DNA from: Tetraselmis striata
Taxonomy: Eukaryota; Chlorophyta; Chlorodendrophyceae; Chlorodendrales; Chlorodendraceae
Assembly: GCA_006384855.1 (NCBI GenBank)
Contig: VCJN01001970.1
Coordinates: forward strand, 299,616 to 363,615
Reading direction: 5' to 3'
DNA length: 64,000 bases
The notes under the pieces are model-generated. The model saw only the letters and a list, made by a program, of their open reading frames with translations, searched no databases and was not told the origin of the DNA. A program made the translations under genes and the position numbers. Shown piece after piece: positions 21,060 to 33,147 of this stretch. Numbering within the stretch: the first letter of the stretch is position 1; the number at the start of each line of letters is the position of its first letter.

Positions 21060-22183
21060 TACAGAGCGGAAAATGCAAGGGGTGTACTCATCATTTCATT
21101 TCTTTTGGTGCCTTGGCGGTAGCGGCAGCCGGAAGGTAGCCTGCCATGCCGTCATCACAATTTGTGGACAGATAAAATAATGACAATACAATAACAAATG
21201 TTTTCTGCAAACTGTAGGGTGCAGAGTACGTGGATGGATGGCATCTTGCTGCAGAATTGTGGGACTTTCGGCCTGTCGCCACCACCCCCCGTCGATATAT
21301 GAAATTCCGCGGACACTTCTTTCCTAATGATGTGGGACCTCAACGGAAAACTCAATTTCGGCACAGTTTGAAGAAGATTGCCGTTAATTTGGAAATTGTA
21401 GAATACATGTAACACACAGTTTTGCGCGAGTCATTGTTGCTGTCGGTATATAGTTGCCCGCCAGTAGCGCTATCGACCCCGCATATCCGTCCCCAGAATT
21501 ACAGGTGTTTGGAAAACCCCTGCAGTCCTACAATGAATCCGCAGCGCGCACTCCCGCGCGCCACGACGGATGGTAATGACTTCTTATACACCCGGCCGCT
21601 GTCCCCTGTTTTGTGCATTCGGGGATTTAATAGACGCCACTAGGCAATTCTCACTGGTACCAGTCGCTACCTGGCTGGTAAGGATCATTATTGAGGTTTA
21701 GCCATGTTAAGGATGGAACTGCCCCTCTCTAAATGAGGTTCAGCGTGATGCCCCTCGGGGAATAGGGCTTGGAAAGGTTATCTGCAGAGCTATCTACTGC
21801 GTGTCGTACGGCCTGATTTGACCACCGGACGGTTATATTCCAGCCGGTCACAGGTGGGTGGGTCGTGCATCGCCAAAAAATCGATTTGCAGCGTTTGGCC
21901 ACACTTGTATACCGCCTCCACAGCAGCACATCGGCTCTCCCGACCTGTCCGACGTAGTAATAAATAAATACAAAAAAACATTATTACGCAATAACTTCTT
22001 TGGGTACGAGGCACGAGTATCTGTACATGTAGCGCGTAGTGTACAATATAATAATAGTGGCAGCGCTATAGCAGGCGGGCAGTGCATTTACATATTTACA
22101 TGCATACTACGACCCGCACGCGGGTAGTAGTAAGGATTAGCTACAGTGTCGAACGCCGTGGATGCCAGCCAGCCGGCAGAAGT
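21060..22183. other. No gene recognised
   Basis: No supported exon. Upstream exons of the minus-strand gene ending at 20415 may lie here but could not be placed. Confidence 0.4.
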
Positions 22184-22255
22184 TGTTTTTTTCGCCCCCT
22201 GGACAGGACTGGCACCAGTGAAACCCTTGCAGCGTCTCTACGACGGCCGTTTAGG
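22184..22255 (-). mobile_element. Repeat Z, 5'-truncated copy with target duplication
   Basis: About 72 bp equal to the tail end of repeat Z, with its A-tail as TTTTTTT on the plus strand. CAGCCGGCAGAAGT stands directly on both sides (22170-22183 and 22256-22269), a 14-bp target-site duplication. This shows that repeat Z moves by retroposition with 5' truncation. Confidence 0.75.
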
Positions 22256-22488
22256 CAGCCGGCAGAAGTGCGCCGCCGAGCCTCCGGGTCGGCATCACCA
22301 GCAGCCGGCGGAACCGCCGCCGAGCCTGACCAATCCGCCGCCCGTCTCCGCCAGCTCCTACGCCTTTCCACTCCGAGATAGTCCGACTTACCATTTTTAT
22401 CACTAGTCAGCCTCAGGCTACGCCTTTCTTCGTTACTGTGCCGAACGGTCAGTACTCGGCTTGTACTTCACCCCGTCTCGGCTGCACG

Positions 22489-25400
22489 ATGAGCTTCGCC
22501 GCCATGTCGGCACGGGGGATTCCGCCGCCGCCGTCGGCGTCGTCGTCGACCTTGCAGGCTCAGTCGCGGGCGCGCGGCCTCGCCGCACACGTCCCCCACG
22601 GCGGCATAAGACGGGAAATCTTCCGCTGCGAGAGGAGCAGATGGAACCAGGTGTGTGTGCGGGTGCTGCGTGGTCAGAGCAAAGCGGCGGGCGCCTCGTT
22701 CCTGCGTTCCGCGGAGGTTGCTGGACCAGCAGACGCGGGGACACGGGTGGTGCGTCAACTATGCAGAAAGGCTTCACGCAGTCGTAGGGGTGAAACAGAG
22801 GGCACGTAATCAGGAAGCAAATGGGAGGCGGTGCTGTCGAAAGGTAGTTATGGCTGTCAATAGTTCTGGGAGGTTGGCAGTAGACTGGTCATCTGGTGCT
22901 GACTAAGAGCAATCAGCTATGCCGGAAGGCACTGCAAATGCTTGCATGGAGAGATGGAAGATGCAATATGGGAGTCAGCGTGGCGGCGTGGTAAACAGCG
23001 CAAGCACGTCTAAATCTCGCGGTTGACAAGATGAAGGGGCCAAGGCGGAGTGGGCCGAAGGTGGGGGTGCAGGTAGGGCGGATAAGGAGGGGCACGCGCT
23101 GATGAGATTATATTTAGTGCTTTTCTCAGCCGATCTGCCGCCGGAGAAGGCCGGAGCCTTTGGCAGCGGTCGATGAGGACGCAGCAATGGAATTGAGCGG
23201 CGAAGAGCGCGCCGCACTCGATGAGGAGGCGCGGTTGCTGGTGGAGAAGCTGGAGCAGCTGGACCAGGAGTATGCAGAAGAGGACGAAGATGAAGAGGAT
23301 GGGGGCCTGCTAGCGGGTGAGTGCGGCGTGGGGAAGGCCTCCAGCTGTGCTGATCGGATTTGCATCTGACTGACGTGGTGTGCGCTTGGCGCTTTGGCAG
23401 GCTTGCTGGCGGAGATGGTCAGCGGCCGCAGCGACAGTGCCGCCACAAAGTCGAAGAACATCCCGATCAGCATGCGTGCGCGGCGCAAGGCCGGCATCAA
23501 GGAGAAGGAACTCCCTGTGGCGGCGCTCCCCAAGGTACGAATGCGCGCTGGATGCCCACCACACACTTGACCTCTATTCCTTCGCTGAGGCGGCAGGCTT
23601 TGGCGCTCGACAGGTGGCGGTGGTGGGGCGGCCCAACGTGGGCAAGTCCGCCATGTTCAACCGCATCTGCGGCAAGCAGATGGCTATCGTGTATGACCAG
23701 CCGGGCGTGACGCGCGACCGCATGTACACGCGGGCCTTCTGGGGCGACAAAGAGTTTGTGGTTGTGGATACTGGTGAGCATGCCGTGGCCCTGCATATAT
23801 TCCTCTCGCCCCTCCTCCCCCCCCCCCCCCCCCCCCCCACACCTCCCTTTGCTTCCCCAATCCTCAGCTGAGTGGGCGCCGCCCCCCTCTTCTCCTCTTG
23901 AACCCAGGCGGTCTACTCAGCCGCGCACAGGACCTGCCAACAGAAGTCATTAAGGTGCAGCCGGACCTGCTCACAGAGAAGGACCTGCCCGACTCCATCG
24001 AGTGGTGAGCCACCCGCTCTAACCTCTCTTTTGGCCCACATTGCCGAGAACGTGAATATGGTGACACGTGTAGGCCAAGGTTGCTGAGGATGTAATGTCA
24101 TGCGGGCGTCTGCTCTCCCAGGCAGGCGGCGGCGGGCATCTTTGAGGCGGACAGCGTGTTGTTCATGGTGGACGGGCAGCAGGGGCTGACGGGCGCGGAC
24201 CGCGAGGTGCTGGACTGGCTGCGTGTCAAGCAGCCCGGCAAGCCCGTCATCCTTGCGGTCAATAAGTGCGAAAACCCACAAAAAGCCGACCTGCAGGTGC
24301 GCCCCCCCCCCCCCCCCCCCCCCCTCCTTCTGCCCACACACACGCAAATACCCCCCCACCCCCTCCCCCTCAACTGCCTCTCAGCAGTGACTGCTTTGCA
24401 TTCAACGATATAGGAATCCTTTATCTCTCGAGGTAGATGTATATTAAAAGCACATATGTGCCAATTAAGCCATGTATCAGACATTCATGCAAGTGTACCC
24501 ACACACACATATGCAGATATATATTCTGTATATGTGTATATATGCATGTATACATGCATTTGCGTTCGCATTTGGACTTGCATATACATGCGTTTGTGTG
24601 TGGGGTTGGGCGCGATCCGATATCGACATGCACGCATGTTTCTCAGAGAGTGGTTCGAGCGGTCACGGGCCACCATTGCAACCCTGGCGCAGGCTGCCGA
24701 GTTCTGGGAGCTCGGGGTGCAGCCCTACCCTGTGTCAGCCATCAGCGGCACAGGCACGGGCGAGATGCTGGAGGCGCTGGTGTCCTCGCTGCCGCCACCC
24801 AAGACCAGGTGCGGGGTGGGGGGGAATCAGGGCGGGGGCTGTGCTGTTGTGGCGTTGGCGTTGGAATGGAGGCTGAGAGGGGTGTTGTTTTTGTGCGTGG
24901 TGGCATGGGCCGTTTGGGTGCGCAGGGAGGAGGTGGACGTGGAGGACGAGCCGTTGGCCATTGCGATCATCGGGCGGCCCAACGTGGGCAAGAGCAGCCT
25001 CATCAACGCCCTGTGCGGGGAGGAGCGCACCATTGTGAGCAGCATTGCCGGTGAGCCCCCATGGCCCCCTCCCCCACCTCCGCCACGCCCCACACAGGCG
25101 GCCTCCAGGGCATGCGCTGCGCTGGACTAGAACCTGGCTGAATTACTCTTATCCCATCCGAATTATCGAAATGTGGTCCATCAAGGGATAATCTACCTGA
25201 TCCGGCTTGGATTTTGGCCGAAAATCATCAACCCAATCCGATTAAAGACATCCAAGCACACAGAGTGGTGCTGGGGGCGAGAGCAGCTGACCGCGCGCGA
25301 TCAACTTTGCTCACCTGTGTGCCCTCCCCCTCGCGGATGCAGGCACCACCCGCGACGCCATCGACACCATCCTCCTGCTCAATGACGGCACCAAGGTGGG

Positions 25401-27016
25401 GCCCCATTCTGCCATATTGCATACATATAGCGCCTTGGGGGGGGTCAGCCCCTGCACCTGTATTTCCTGATCTTATCGTGCGTGGCCTCACCGCCTGCAG
25501 TTGAAGCTTATTGACACTGCCGGCATCCGCAAGCGGACCAAGGTCGCCGCCGAGGGGTGCGAAGACGGACCCCCCTTTTCTTTCCCCTATCGGGAGCTTT
25601 GGGGTGTGCCTTTGGGGTGTGCCTTGTATCGGACGCCGCCGAGTGCTGGTGCCGGCGGCGTTGGGTGGCGCGCAGGGGCGCGGAGGCGCTGAGCGTGCAG
25701 CGAGCGTTTGCGGCCGTCAAGCGCGCGGACATCGTGGTGATGGTGGTGGACGCCGGGCAGGGCATCACGGAGCAGGACTTCAAGCTGGCGGAGTACGCCT
25801 CGCAGCAGGCAAGTCGCGGTTCCAGACGCTGGTCGATGCGACACTCGCCTCGTGGCAATGGCCCTCCCGTCCATTCCTGCGGGGCCTGCCACAGTCATAC
25901 TCGAATACCTCCTGCTTAACACTCAGTACTACTGATCGTATTACACCATTCATTATTCATCAATATCTTCGAGCTATTCCATCGCCAGTGCGGTCAGTCG
26001 GTATGATGCGTGCTGTAGGGGGTGGTAGCATTGCATCTGCGGCGGCCGCAAACATCACCAGTTTCACGACGCATAGCACCGCAAAGATGTTCTCGATACA
26101 TCGTCTTAACATTGATATACGCGGAGCAGGAATTAAGGACCATTGACGCGCATAGCTCCATCAGTGCTGTGTCGGAATTTACAGCATCGGGCGATTTCAG
26201 CTGTGTGTATGTACGCCATTCGTACACACACCATTTTGACGCGATCACCGCTGGTGATATTGTAGTTCTATGCAGAAGATGTTACGGGGAGCGAACTCTG
26301 GTTCTGCTTGCTAGAGCTGACATGAACATGACACGCCTTCACAGCAATGTATAATTATAAATGTATAAATATAAGCATCTGTATATTCTGTAATTATACT
26401 GTGATATCATTTCATAACTGCTGTGCCATCATTACGCATCCGGCTGCCTCCTCATCCGGCTTCCCCCCGCCTTTCCCCACGGTGACGCTCCCGACTGTGC
26501 CGTTGCCCGCAGGGCGTGGGCTGCGTGGTGGTCATCAACAAGTGGGACACCGTCGAGAAGGAGACAAGCACCATGAACGACTACGAGGCGGACTACCGCT
26601 CGCAGCTGCGCGCCGTGCCGTGGGCGCCGTACGTCTTCACCTCCGCGCTGACCGGGCAGCGCGTGAAGAACATCATCGGCGCCGTGCTGGACGTGGGGGA
26701 GCAGTACCAGCGACGCATCACCACCGGCGTGCTCAACGTCGTCCTGCAGGAGGCTGTGGGCTGGCGGACGCCGCCCTCAAAGAAGAACGGGAAGAAAGGG
26801 CGCATCTTCTATGCCACGCAAGCGGGCACCAAGCCGCCCACCTTTGTGCTCTTCGTGAACGACACCGACTGCTTCCAGGAGGACTACCGCAATTACATCG
26901 AGAAGCAGCTGCGCCAGAACATCGGCTTCCAGGGCACACCCATCCGCCTCTTTTGGCGCGGCAAGGCCAAGGGCAACAGCGAGGAGCGCCGCGCCGCGGG
27001 CTATGGGTACCGTTAG
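22489..27016 (+). CDS. Plastid double GTPase Der/EngA, 12 exons
   Basis: Der is a tandem-GTPase factor for 50S ribosomal subunit assembly; this form should act in the chloroplast. Exons: 22489-22650, 23130-23316, 23401-23534, 23614-23773, 23908-24004, 24122-24296, 24693-24808, 24926-25050, 25343-25395, 25501-25556, 25676-25808, 26513-27016. All phases agree and give 633 residues. Exon 1 and the start of exon 2 are Ser/Ala/Arg-rich and acid-poor, like a transit peptide; an acidic linker follows. GTPase 1 has GRPNVGKS (about 166), PGVTRDR, DTGG and NKCE, the NKCE form being usual in cyanobacteria and plastids. GTPase 2 has GRPNVGKS (about 359), TTRDAID, DTAGI and NKWD. The C-terminal KH-like domain ends in [11 protein letters not shown]. 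Intron 11 is GC-AG (CAG|GCAAGT). Introns 4 and 6 hold C22 and C23 runs. Start: first ATG of the phase-compatible frame. Confidence 0.92.
23817..23838 (+). repeat. C22 homopolymer in Der intron 4
   Basis: It lies about 45 nt after the 5' splice site at 23774, with C on the coding strand. Confidence 0.9.
24302..24324 (+). repeat. C23 homopolymer at the 5' end of Der intron 6
   Basis: Begins five bases after the splice donor (GTGCG then C23), with C on the coding strand. A TA/TG-rich microsatellite follows at about 24505-24600 in the same intron. Confidence 0.9.
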
Positions 27017-28778
27017 CCGGGCCGCTTGGGTAGATGTGCATGCCCGCGGTGATGCCATGCGCCATTGCATACATGCATGTTTGCGCAACGTGTGCTCAGC
27101 GCCTGGCTAAATGTCAACGTCAAGCGCAAGGCGCATTCGTTACCAGTGCCAGGCGGCCCCGGGCCGGCGATCATGCGCTAAATTGCCAAAATCGGACCAC
27201 ATTCTGGGCCCTGAATGCCATGTCAGGAGTGGGTCATGTGCTTCACTGCCGGCCAATTCCGCACTTTTCACCGATATTCTATCTGTGGCACAGATAAATC
27301 TAAATGGCCAAATGGGAGGATAGCGCGACTAAAACATCACGCAGTAAGGCAAAAAAAGGTTCAGTTCTTATCTCCAACGTACCATCCATTCGTTAACCGA
27401 ACCCGTTTCTTCGGGTGTACCGCGGCCTACGCACTGCCCGTAGCATTGCTATTTCTCTGGCACTTCGCTGTTGCTCGAGATTCCCAATCACATAGCCTGT
27501 CTTGCCGCTCCTGAAGCAATGTGGCCTTGGAATCCTTCACGGTAGCTGCGAGTCTAGGAGCCGCCCTTCAAAAAGCGACACGACGCCGTCTTCCACAAAG
27601 GCAAAGAGAGTCAGGCGGGACGGGCCGCCAGTGGGATCCACCTCTGGGGGCACCGCGCAGATGTCTGCCAGCGAGGGCGGCCGCCTGTGTGACATCACCG
27701 CGTCCGCGACTTAGTTTGACATAACACACAGTTGACAGGCCGAATGGAAAAATAACAACGCGCGGTTTCACGTAAAAATATGGGTGCCAACACGGTAATA
27801 GGAACACTGTGAGTAAGAAGCTGCCTGCCGGAGGTCCGATGTAGACAAAAGTATAGTAAAACTATAGTGAATGTCCTTGTAGGGTGCAGGCAAGCCCAAT
27901 TCGAGGCTTGTAACACAGGTTCTCAGAGGTTTTTCAGAACCCGTATACAGCTTACATACATGATGTGTTATGCACCCTCTCGGGGTGGTCCTCGAGAGAA
28001 TGCCACATGTACCGACATATCTATGAGACATTGGTATTTAGAGAATGCTTGAGGATGCCTGCTTGCTCTTTCTTAAATAGAAATGTGTGGCTTCTTGTCT
28101 TGGGTTGGTTTTGGTAGGAAAAGGCAGGTATGTTCGTCGCAAGTCCAGAGTCTATCAGGATGCAAGTTCGGAAATTAGAAATAAAAAAGAAAATGTGTTG
28201 ATAGTTAGGATTATTTTGAAAGAAAACTGACAGATACATCTTGGTCGTATTGCAAATTGCTTTCGGAAAGCACTGAGTACACTGTTTGAGTGTGTATTGC
28301 CCATGTATTCATCAGAATATGTATACGTGCATTGTTAGAAATTAGACAGCGATACCAGGAATGAAGGCCGGTCCACAGCGATACGAAAATTTCATCGTAA
28401 TGTCAACGATTACGACGCGTTAGTACGGAGACTTGCGCGTTTTGGAATCCTTATACGGCATAACCAAACGCGTAATTGACGCGTACGGATACTGGTATTA
28501 AGGATTACATATCGCGTTTGGTCAGGATTATAATCGCCGTGTAGGATTGCGGATTACACGGAGGATTACGTAATCGTTACCGTGTCTAAACAGTATAATA
28601 TTACGGTGGAACTTGGCAATAATTGACAGGAGAATAGACTACCGGAAATAGAGGCATCGACATGTTAAAAACCGCTGGAGGGGTTGCAAAACGCGGTCAG
28701 GCAACGTCATTTAAACTTTTTGCCACTGACGTGCTAGTCTTATTGTGATGCTTTCCTGAAATTGCACCCACACTCGTG
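27017..28778. other. Convergent intergenic region
   Basis: It lies between the 3' ends of Der (+) and SEN54 (-) and holds no supported gene. Near 28446-28580 the words GGATTA/TAATCC recur and CCAAACGCG is inverted as CGCGTTTGG about 40 bp on, giving nested short inverted repeats. Confidence 0.5.
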
Positions 28779-29771
28779 TCATAATAGAATGCGGCCAACG
28801 TATGTACAAGTGATGGAGAGCGCGGCATTAGTCGGGGGCCGAGCGCACTCTGCAATGCAAATGTGAGCCATTGGCCGGTCCGGCTGCCGGCGGCTCAGGC
28901 GGTTGTTTGGCTTGAAGACATCAAACACCTGCCAGTTGCGGCGCCGCGAGAGCGGGGGTGGCTGCGCGTCAGGACCGGGCAGTGTGCAGGAGCCTGATGG
29001 GCTTGCACAGGAAAGGGGGGAGGGGGAGGGGGGGCTGTACCCGCTGGGACGCTGTGCTCGTGCCGGCGGGGGGCTCGCAGCTGATTGGCGGGAAGGACAA
29101 GGCAGCACCCCCGCAAGCAGGCACCTCACTGACCTCGCACCTGTTCATCAGAGTTTGTCCATTCTTGAGGTTTTTGCTATCAGGTTTCAGAAAAGACAGT
29201 CGGCCTTTGTGAACACAATAATAAGCACGTACAGTAAACAGTCAGACAGTTCATTAGCGATGGGTGCACATTCACACCCCAAATGGAAGCCCTGCATCTA
29301 GGCAGCATGGAACTACATCCATCACCCACAAAGCCAGCCGGCCGCTGCCATGCTCTCTGGCCACGCCGCTTTGACAATACCAAACAGCAACGCACCGCCG
29401 GAGGCCCTCCAGGTCTGCCGGCTGCCCCGCGGGTGCCAGCCAGGGGTGAGCTTCGCCCAGGCCGGGCCACCACCCACGTTGCCGCGCCTGCATGCAGCCA
29501 CCCGCGAGTCACTGCGGCAGCACCAAGTAGCTATGAAACCCTGACTATTCGCAGGCCTCAAGGCCCAAACGCTGTTCGCCAGCCAGATGGGGAGCATGGG
29601 TCTGCAATATTGAAACCCTGAATTAAATGAAGCCCTGAGTCCCTTACGCCGTTCGGCCAGGGGGAAGCAGAAGCAGCCTGCCCGGTGACCCGTAGCATGC
29701 AAAAGCCTTAAGCCCTAACGTATTCAGGCAGCCACCAGGAAGATAGGTGGGCGGGGGGGAGAGGGGGGGGG

Positions 29772-29808
<37 letters not shown>

Positions 29809-32665
29809 CCTATTACGTCAAACCCTGAAAACAATTAAGCCATGAGATCTAAGCCTCAGCCAGGTAGAGGAGGGGGGGGGGGGGGTGCCATGAAACCCTA
29901 AGCGTGCGCAACACCTAAAGCCCTAACGCAGTCTTGCGGCAAGGGGGTGCGGTAATCTGATATGAAACCCTCCGCACATTTGAGACCTAAGGCCCAAATT
30001 CCAGCCAGCCTGGGTGCGCGGAGGGCTCATATTAAATCCTAGGCATGCGAAAGCCCTACTACCCTTGTAAGGTCAGCCTACCAGGGGTCTCCGCCTACCT
30101 GTACCTGCGCCTGATGCATCGTTAATCTGTGTGCCATCTCGTCATGCGGCGCTGCGTGCAAGCGGTCAAATGGAGGCGGCCCGCTGGCGCCCGGATCGGA
30201 GGAGGGTGGCCCGGCACTCAGGGCAGAACTCGGGGCGGCACCGGGCGGCGGGTCTGGAAGCCCTGCGCAGGGCCAAGCAGGGCATAGTGCAGTTCAATTA
30301 AGCGCAGCGAGTGAAATGCCATACAGTTGAGGTCAATTTAATTTCAATGAGTCCAGCGATACATAAAATATCATAACGTTTCGCTCCATTTTCAGAGAAA
30401 ATATTAGCAACTTGGCAAGAATACTTAGAGACAACTCAGCAAGAGTACCCAGGGCTCTAAAATGCCATATGCTGGGCTTGGTGCCGCTCCTAAAACATCA
30501 ATTCTATGCGTTAAATGCCCAACTTGTTTCTATATGCGAAACGCAGCTGTTTCCGCATGCAAATAGTCGCTGAGCCGAATCAAGATAAATTCTACAAAGA
30601 GTCCTTGGAATGTATTTCAGATATAAAGATTGCACAGCGCAGAGTGGTGTTGGGGGGGGGGGGGGGGGGGGGCGTTCACCGTCGCTGCCCTCTGCCTGCG
30701 CCGGCTCGCAGGTAATGTCATACCTCCATGCGGACGTCGCGCACATGCCGGCGATGGCGCTCCCGGCTGTCTGGGGAATTGTCCAGACGGCGGGGTGCCT
30801 GGGCAGGACCGTAGGAGCAGCAGGGCACAAGTTCCTTTTTGTTCAGAGCCATGCGGTCGGCACGCAGGGCTGGTGAGGGTTCCAGGGTTTAGAATTGAGA
30901 GGGGCACAGCGGGGGCGCCACACGCTGGGGTGGCCGCCGCACCGTTTAATGTACAGGCCGGAGCGCATGAAGTGGCAGTACACCAGGTAGCGCGGCATGT
31001 CGCAACCTGTGGCGCACTTGGTAGTGCGGCGCCGAGGCTGTGACTGTGAGGTGGGTTTGGGTGTGTGTGGGGGCAAGGCGGGGCGGCGGGGAAATGCATG
31101 GGGATGTATGGGGTTGCCGGGGGCACCGGGGTATGGTCCCACATCAGAGTTCCCGCGATTCTTTACGGGAGATGATGGAAAGGTCAATTCCCCGATAAAT
31201 TGGCGGCAAATGGACCCCCAGCAGGTAAGGGGAGATATCACTGCGGCCTGGCAAGGTGTTCATGCCTGGGCTCGCGTCGCGGAATCAGTTGGATGACTGC
31301 TGCATCGCAATGCCGAGGATATGGTTGCCTAGCAAGCGCCCTCAAGTGGATGTCATCGATTGCAAGGGGCAGCCTTGTGCATGTGTGGCCCGGGTAGTGC
31401 TAGCGGCTGCATTGGCCCTACTCAACATGGGAAGGGGGAGGAGGGGTGGGTGAGAGAGGGGGGGGGGGGGGGGGGGGATCACACCATCAGCCGCACCGCC
31501 TCCTCCAGCGGGATTAGCCGCCCCGTGGCGTCTGCCAGCAGCATCGTACCCCGGTCCATAAGGTATCTAATGATTCGTTGCACACCCAGGGTCAGACAAG
31601 CAGAAAATCGAGCTGAGGGCGCATCCAGGTGCGTAGGGGTTTAGTAGGAAATTGGAGGATGAAGGGCGGAATACACGGCCTCCTCCGGGAAGAGGTGCAG
31701 GTCGCTGCGCCAGGTGAAGCCTGCAAAACAAGTGACGGACGAAGGAGCGAGGAACACCCGTCAAAGGAAGGGACCCAGGGCGACGAGGGGCGGGAGAGGG
31801 GTTAGAACAGGCGTAGAAGGTACTAGCGGGTGAGGTTATGGTCCATCGGGCAGTCCGTGACGCCAAGTTGTTCTTATTTATACTAGCTTCATGATATACT
31901 TTGTTTACTAACAATCCACACCAGGATGTCTTGACCTGAAGGGGGCGGCCTGCATAGAAATGGCTTTGCATAATTTATTTTGTGCTGGAGTTCTCATAGA
32001 AACGCGCCGGTGGCACTGCAAAGAGAGGGCTGATAGATAGCCAAAGGCACCCACCCATGTGCTGCAGCAGCTTGCTCCGCGCCTGGGCCACGCGCACCAC
32101 CGCGAGCTCTTGCAGCCACACGCCCAGGGAGGTCTCCTTCTTGGAGCTAGCCAGGGAACACGCGGTGGGGGGAGAGAGGGGGGCGTTTTCGCTAAGCGCT
32201 GGCGCAGTGGTCTGGTACTCCCGCGGAGGCTGCCAAGGACCGGGAGAGGAAAAAACGAATACAGCGACGAGCGGAGCTGTCCAAACACGCGGCCCTTACC
32301 CGCCCTTCGGCTGGCGCCACAGCTCTTGCAGCTCGCCCAGCTTGGCATTGAGCTCCTGCGCCTCGGCTGACGGTGCGCGGCGTGTACAGGTCAGACGTCC
32401 CGATGAAGCAACCGCACATCAGCCAAGCAAATACTATCATGCCCCGGCAGACGTGTTGCCTCCCAGCGGCTACCGTCAAGCTCGGTCAGCAATCGCAACG
32501 GAGCGAGGTGACGTCGCAAGATGTGCGAATGCCCAGCAAGATCGAGAGCGGAGAGACAGGGTCGGTCGAGACGAGAGGGGGCGGGTTGGCACCGTCTCTG
32601 CTCGGCTGCTCATCGCTCGAGAAGAGCTCCCGTTTGGCGCCGCGACGGAAGATGCTGCCCGCCAT
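28779..32665 (-). CDS. tRNA-splicing endonuclease subunit SEN54 (TSEN54)
   Basis: SEN54 is a structural subunit of the nuclear tRNA-intron endonuclease and pairs with SEN2. Phase-consistent minus-strand exons: 32665-32593, 32366-32300, 32146-32055, 31720-31675, 31566-31485, 31037-30924, 30798-30724, and the last at 28961-28779. The first seven give 183 codons. Features: MAGSIFRRGAKREL start; GVWLQELAVVRVAQARSK; DLHLFPEEAVYLMDRG, the family's (Y/F)PEEA..L...G block; then RYLVYCHFMRSGLYIKR, matching the 'VY.hLkr.Gy.v.R' block. The final exon has VFDVFKPNNRLSRRQP, matching the conserved C-terminal FDVY.P..rfk+..P motif. One or more middle exons between 30724 and 28961 are unplaced; a Trp/Gly-rich frame at about 29460-29340 (minus) is a candidate. 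The acceptor at 31037 is the least certain. Introns hold long C runs on the coding strand. Confidence 0.8.
29531..30060. repeat. Degenerate AAACCCT minisatellite in a SEN54 intron
   Basis: AAACCCT recurs at about 29534, 29611, 29820, 29892 and 29965, each followed by similar words (GCC(T/C)AA-GCCC, CAGCCAGCC, a G-rich run). The unit is roughly 70-110 bp and is badly eroded. The word is telomere-like, but these are not uninterrupted telomere repeats. Confidence 0.6.
29773..29807. repeat. G35 homopolymer
   Basis: The longest homopolymer of the window, within the SEN54 gene span; it is C on that gene's coding strand. Confidence 0.9.
31458..31477 (-). repeat. C20 run (coding strand) at a SEN54 splice donor
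   Basis: On the minus strand the donor reads GTGTGAT and the C20 run follows directly, the same arrangement as Der intron 6. A similar run lies at 30652-30672 in the next-but-one intron. Confidence 0.88.
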
Positions 32666-33144
32666 AGCGCGCGCTCCGTGCCAGCTGAGCACGACACCGG
32701 CAGTACTCCTCGGCGAACGCGGTATAGCCCACTGGAGGACAGAAGCAATGTGTTGGGGTTGGCGGCAGCAGCGGGGAGGGGGGGATGGGATCGTCCTGGG
32801 GCGGTCATATGCGGGAAGGCGACGGTGACGCGCACCCCGATAACACGCGATGTATAGCACTATAATCCTCCCGCCTCGGAGGATTATATCTTGGCGACAT
32901 CGTGTTTCCCTTGGCTCTCCCTTGGTTCTTCGCTCCCTGGCCTCCTGCTCGACCTTGGTTTCAGTAGGCTTTTATATATGTCTCTCTTTTCCTGGCAACC
33001 CTTCATAGTTAGTTCTCTTTGTAGTGCACATATGTTAAAGCCGTGATGTAAAAAAGAAATTCTCTATATATGTAGAAAAGAAATTCAATCCTCCCGACTC
33101 CTGCTATATAAACTGGGTAATAGATTTTATTAAAAAAAATTAAA
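32666..33144. other. Upstream region of SEN54, with an 11-bp hairpin
   Basis: TATAATCCTCC (32861-32871) and GGAGGATTATA (32878-32888) form a perfect stem with a six-base loop, about 200 bp upstream of the SEN54 start. No gene is seen in the rest. Confidence 0.5.
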
Positions 33145-33147
33145 TTA

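Noticed and set aside
23160-23369. A stand-alone 69-codon gene
   Set aside because: It is exon 2 of Der; phases and motifs join it to both neighbours.
29531-30060. A telomere or interstitial telomere array
   Set aside because: The AAACCCT words are isolated and 70-110 bp apart, not head-to-tail.
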